Shown: positions 62,201 through 64,000 of the stretch, piece by piece
Layout: every line of letters begins with the position of its first letter
How positions within the stretch are numbered: position 1 is the stretch's first letter
Notes under the pieces: generated by a model
The model's input: the letters and a program-made list of their open reading frames with translations, nothing else
The model's database searches: none
What the model was told of the DNA's origin: nothing
Position numbers and translations under genes: made by a program
Origin: Volutella citrinella
Taxonomy: Eukaryota > Ascomycota > Sordariomycetes > Hypocreales > Nectriaceae
Length of the DNA: 64,000 nt
Reading direction: 5' to 3'
Assembly: GCA_034401135.1 (NCBI GenBank)
Contig: JAWZSP010000004.1
Coordinates: 1-64,000 of the forward strand

Positions 62201-62337
62201 TCGGCGTCTCGTGGCTCATGGTAGAGAGCCCGGGTGTGCACCTCCTCCCGTCGGCTGAGTGCCTCGTACGTTGTCTGCGGAGGTGCAGCAATCGCGCTGC
62301 TCAGCAGCAGCGTTAAAACAAAGGGCACAGACTTCAT
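59217..62337 (-). CDS. large secreted protein of 17-residue amphipathic repeats
   Basis: Exons 62337-62182, 62129-59420 and 59356-59217; introns 62181-62130 (GTGAGT...CTCAG) and 59419-59357 (GTAAGT...ACCAG); about 1,001 residues. Residues 1-17 are a signal peptide. Most of the rest is made of units LPxxxxLxxLLxxLLKx, 17 residues long. From about residue 510 to 855 five different units form an 85-residue super-repeat, copied four times with a 255-bp DNA period (marker gcctt-type boundaries at 60736, 60481, 60226 and the matching one near 59971). Looser repeats extend upstream to about residue 230. The Leu spacing suggests amphipathic helices stacking as a solenoid. Two Cys (VQCTCPN) lie near the C-terminus, which is basic (EKRARRK). 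No known domain, no GPI signal. A surface, adhesive or hydrophobin-like coating role is imaginable; I do not recognise it. Confidence 0.8.
59660..60840. repeat. intragenic 255-bp tandem repeats (85-residue super-repeat)
   Basis: Four to five direct copies of a 255-bp unit inside the repeat-protein gene, for example ccttgaatggygatgagtc at 60311 and 60566, and cttgaggacattattgatc-like strings at 60132 and 60387. The inner copies are the most alike, as expected from unequal recombination. Confidence 0.85.
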
Positions 62338-62478
62338 CTTGTGACGATTCGGTCAACCAGTGAGGAAGGGTCGATCAAACCAACCAAAGACCGTAGGGGG
62401 TAGTCTATCTTTGAGTCAGAGACTGGATGATAGATAGAGATCAATTAAGATCGTCTGCACACATGGTAAGTCGTGTAA

Positions 62479-62488
62479 TTATATATAG
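62479..62488 (-). promoter_or_regulatory. TATA-like element of the repeat-protein gene
   Basis: The minus strand reads tatatataatt about 145 bp upstream of the start codon, the only such sequence in this promoter. Weak evidence alone. Confidence 0.3.
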
Positions 62489-64000
62489 ATGTGAGTCTTA
62501 CCGTGGCAGTAGCTTCGATCTCCGGAACTCTGCAGCAAGATCAACAATAGATGCGTGAGGTCGGACATCAGCACACTGTTTCACCCCGGCTCCCCTTCCT
62601 CGGACGTTGTGTGGTTTATGATCGGCGATATGCCTAATGTGAGACAGTGACGTACTCTGGTTGGCGCACCCCCAAGTTGACTTAGATCATGGCTCATTTC
62701 GCTCCGCCGTAATTACAACAGCCGGCCTGCGGTATGAAGTTGGATGAGGCCTTTTGGCTACAGGAATGGGTGCCCAACGGCGGTCATTCGAGAAATCAGA
62801 TGATCGGGTCAAACATCTCAGTGTGTGTCCGTCTCCCGGCGACCCGCCTGACGAAAGCATTGAAGACACGGGCCAACATACCTTAATCGTGAGGTCGATA
62901 GAACCATTGGAGAAAGGGGCTCGCTCTTGGCCAGCACCGTCACTTACAAAGAGCATTCCTCGGGTGGGCGCCGGCGCCGTTGCATTTTGGTCCGTCAGAT
63001 GCTCCGGGCCATCGACCCACCATCTTGGCAACCTCTCAAGGCCCGGCATTCAAGACTGGGATACAGTTTTCTTTCCATCTTGGCTTGATGGAGCTCTTGC
63101 TGTGAATACCTGATGCTGTTATACATTGAGAGAATCGACTTGATCATTGGCAGCATCGCCCCAAGACCAAGTCCTGAGCGTGTATCGCACAAGCAAACGC
63201 TAGCAAAGGGCCGAAGGGAACCCAGTTGGACTGTAGGATGGAGGCCACCAGCCCCTGGAGCGGAGAAATGTCGCAAATAATGGTGTGCAGCAACCAACCC
63301 AACTCTCGCACCCTAAAAGCAGATCGCTGTTTGAGATGGTGTCACCGTACCAAGACTTTTCCTTGGGGGCCGCAGATCTCATATGCGCCGGCTTGGCATA
63401 ATCGACATGTTGTATAATCGCTCTGCGAGATGGAAACAAGACTCCAAGGGAGCGCCTCCTTCTTTGCCCTGTCGATCAACCTGCAGCTGTTTCTCGGTTC
63501 TGGAAAGCTTCACATCTCTGTAGAGGGCGTATTAGCATAAGAGACTGGGTAATAGGATGCATCTATCATTCACTAAATTACGTACCCATTGTCATTGTGA
63601 TACGAGTGTGATTTTCTGGCTCATTCCACGCATTTAGACGTATCAATTCAGCACCATGATTCCAGACACGTGCATATGAACAGGGTGGGAAACATGCCCC
63701 TTAGAGTCATACGAAACGAACTGTGCAAACTATGCTTGTGTTGGACTGCTTGTGTGTGTCTTCGAAGTGCGGAGGCAGGGCTCGGAGGTCCTGCCCGCCT
63801 TCCTCACTAAATACAGTGCGGAAGCACAGTCATTGGCGCTGGTAGATACTGTGCATTTCAGGGTAGGTGGTGCCGAGGATTGACACCAGCGCAAACACTA
63901 TCATAATAGGACATCACTCTGGCATGAACATGGTTTCTGGGCTTTAATATGCCTAAACCAGCTATTTCAATTAACTAGACTCATCACCCATGTTTGCCCT
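62489..64000. other. intergenic, nothing recognised
   Basis: About 1.5 kb to the window edge with GC-normal sequence. Open frames (62687-63049 minus, 62754-63113 plus) overlap each other and show no domain. A gene outside the window may begin near the edge. Confidence 0.4.

Overview
The window is the end of a chromosome of a filamentous ascomycete. It opens with 22 perfect TAACCC (TTAGGG-type) telomere repeats. The genes downstream carry short introns (48-93 bp) with GTAAGT-like donors. Two large blocks are extremely AT-rich and hold transposons degraded by C-to-T and G-to-A changes, the mark of repeat-induced point mutation (RIP). The gene set (VAO-type oxidase, siderophore transporter, HExxH secreted protease, small secreted proteins) fits a Sordariomycete, perhaps Hypocreales, but no species can be named from sequence alone.

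Layout. 1-1.7 kb: telomere, a pyrimidine-rich subtelomeric stretch and a GTAGTN microsatellite. 1.7-10.4 kb: telomere-proximal genes of unknown or retroelement-like type: a BTB fragment fused head-on to a broken RNase H copy, an intact RNase H gene, a coiled-coil gene, a 1,358-aa unknown protein and, directly upstream in the same frame, an AT-hook reading frame. 10.4-15.6 kb: RIP-destroyed Copia element. 15.6-19.0 kb: a small GC-normal island with a broken secreted-protein gene, a secreted HExxH protease and a truncated SMP-30-like fragment. 19.0-29.9 kb: second RIP block, with a Gypsy element (two LTRs of about 470 bp) that carries a later, un-RIPped 334-bp solo LTR.

29.9-48.7 kb: a dense oxidative and catabolic neighbourhood: Baeyer-Villiger-type monooxygenase, mitochondrial-type aconitase paralogue, AIM6-like phosphodiesterase, vanillyl-alcohol-oxidase-like flavoprotein divergent from a P450, an intronless FAD dehydrogenase of bacterial type, a type I sulfatase and a DUF1857 protein. 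The mix suggests uptake and oxidation of phenolic, terpenoid or steroid-like (possibly sulfated) compounds, or a biosynthetic cluster; this is inference. At 49 kb lies a small secreted protein with an acidic pro-region, a dibasic site and a strongly cationic mature part.

49.5-55.1 kb has no gene I can support. 55.2-58.5 kb holds a siderophore-transporter-like MFS gene tail to tail with a peroxisomal (SKL-ending) enoyl-CoA hydratase/isomerase; both lie downstream of the same 11-bp GATA-type motif, suggesting joint iron control. 59.2-62.3 kb encodes a roughly 1,000-aa secreted protein built of 17-residue amphipathic repeats grouped into 85-residue super-repeats, the most unusual protein here. 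62.3-64 kb shows nothing recognisable. Exon boundaries given below were assigned by eye from GT-AG sites and reading-frame continuity.
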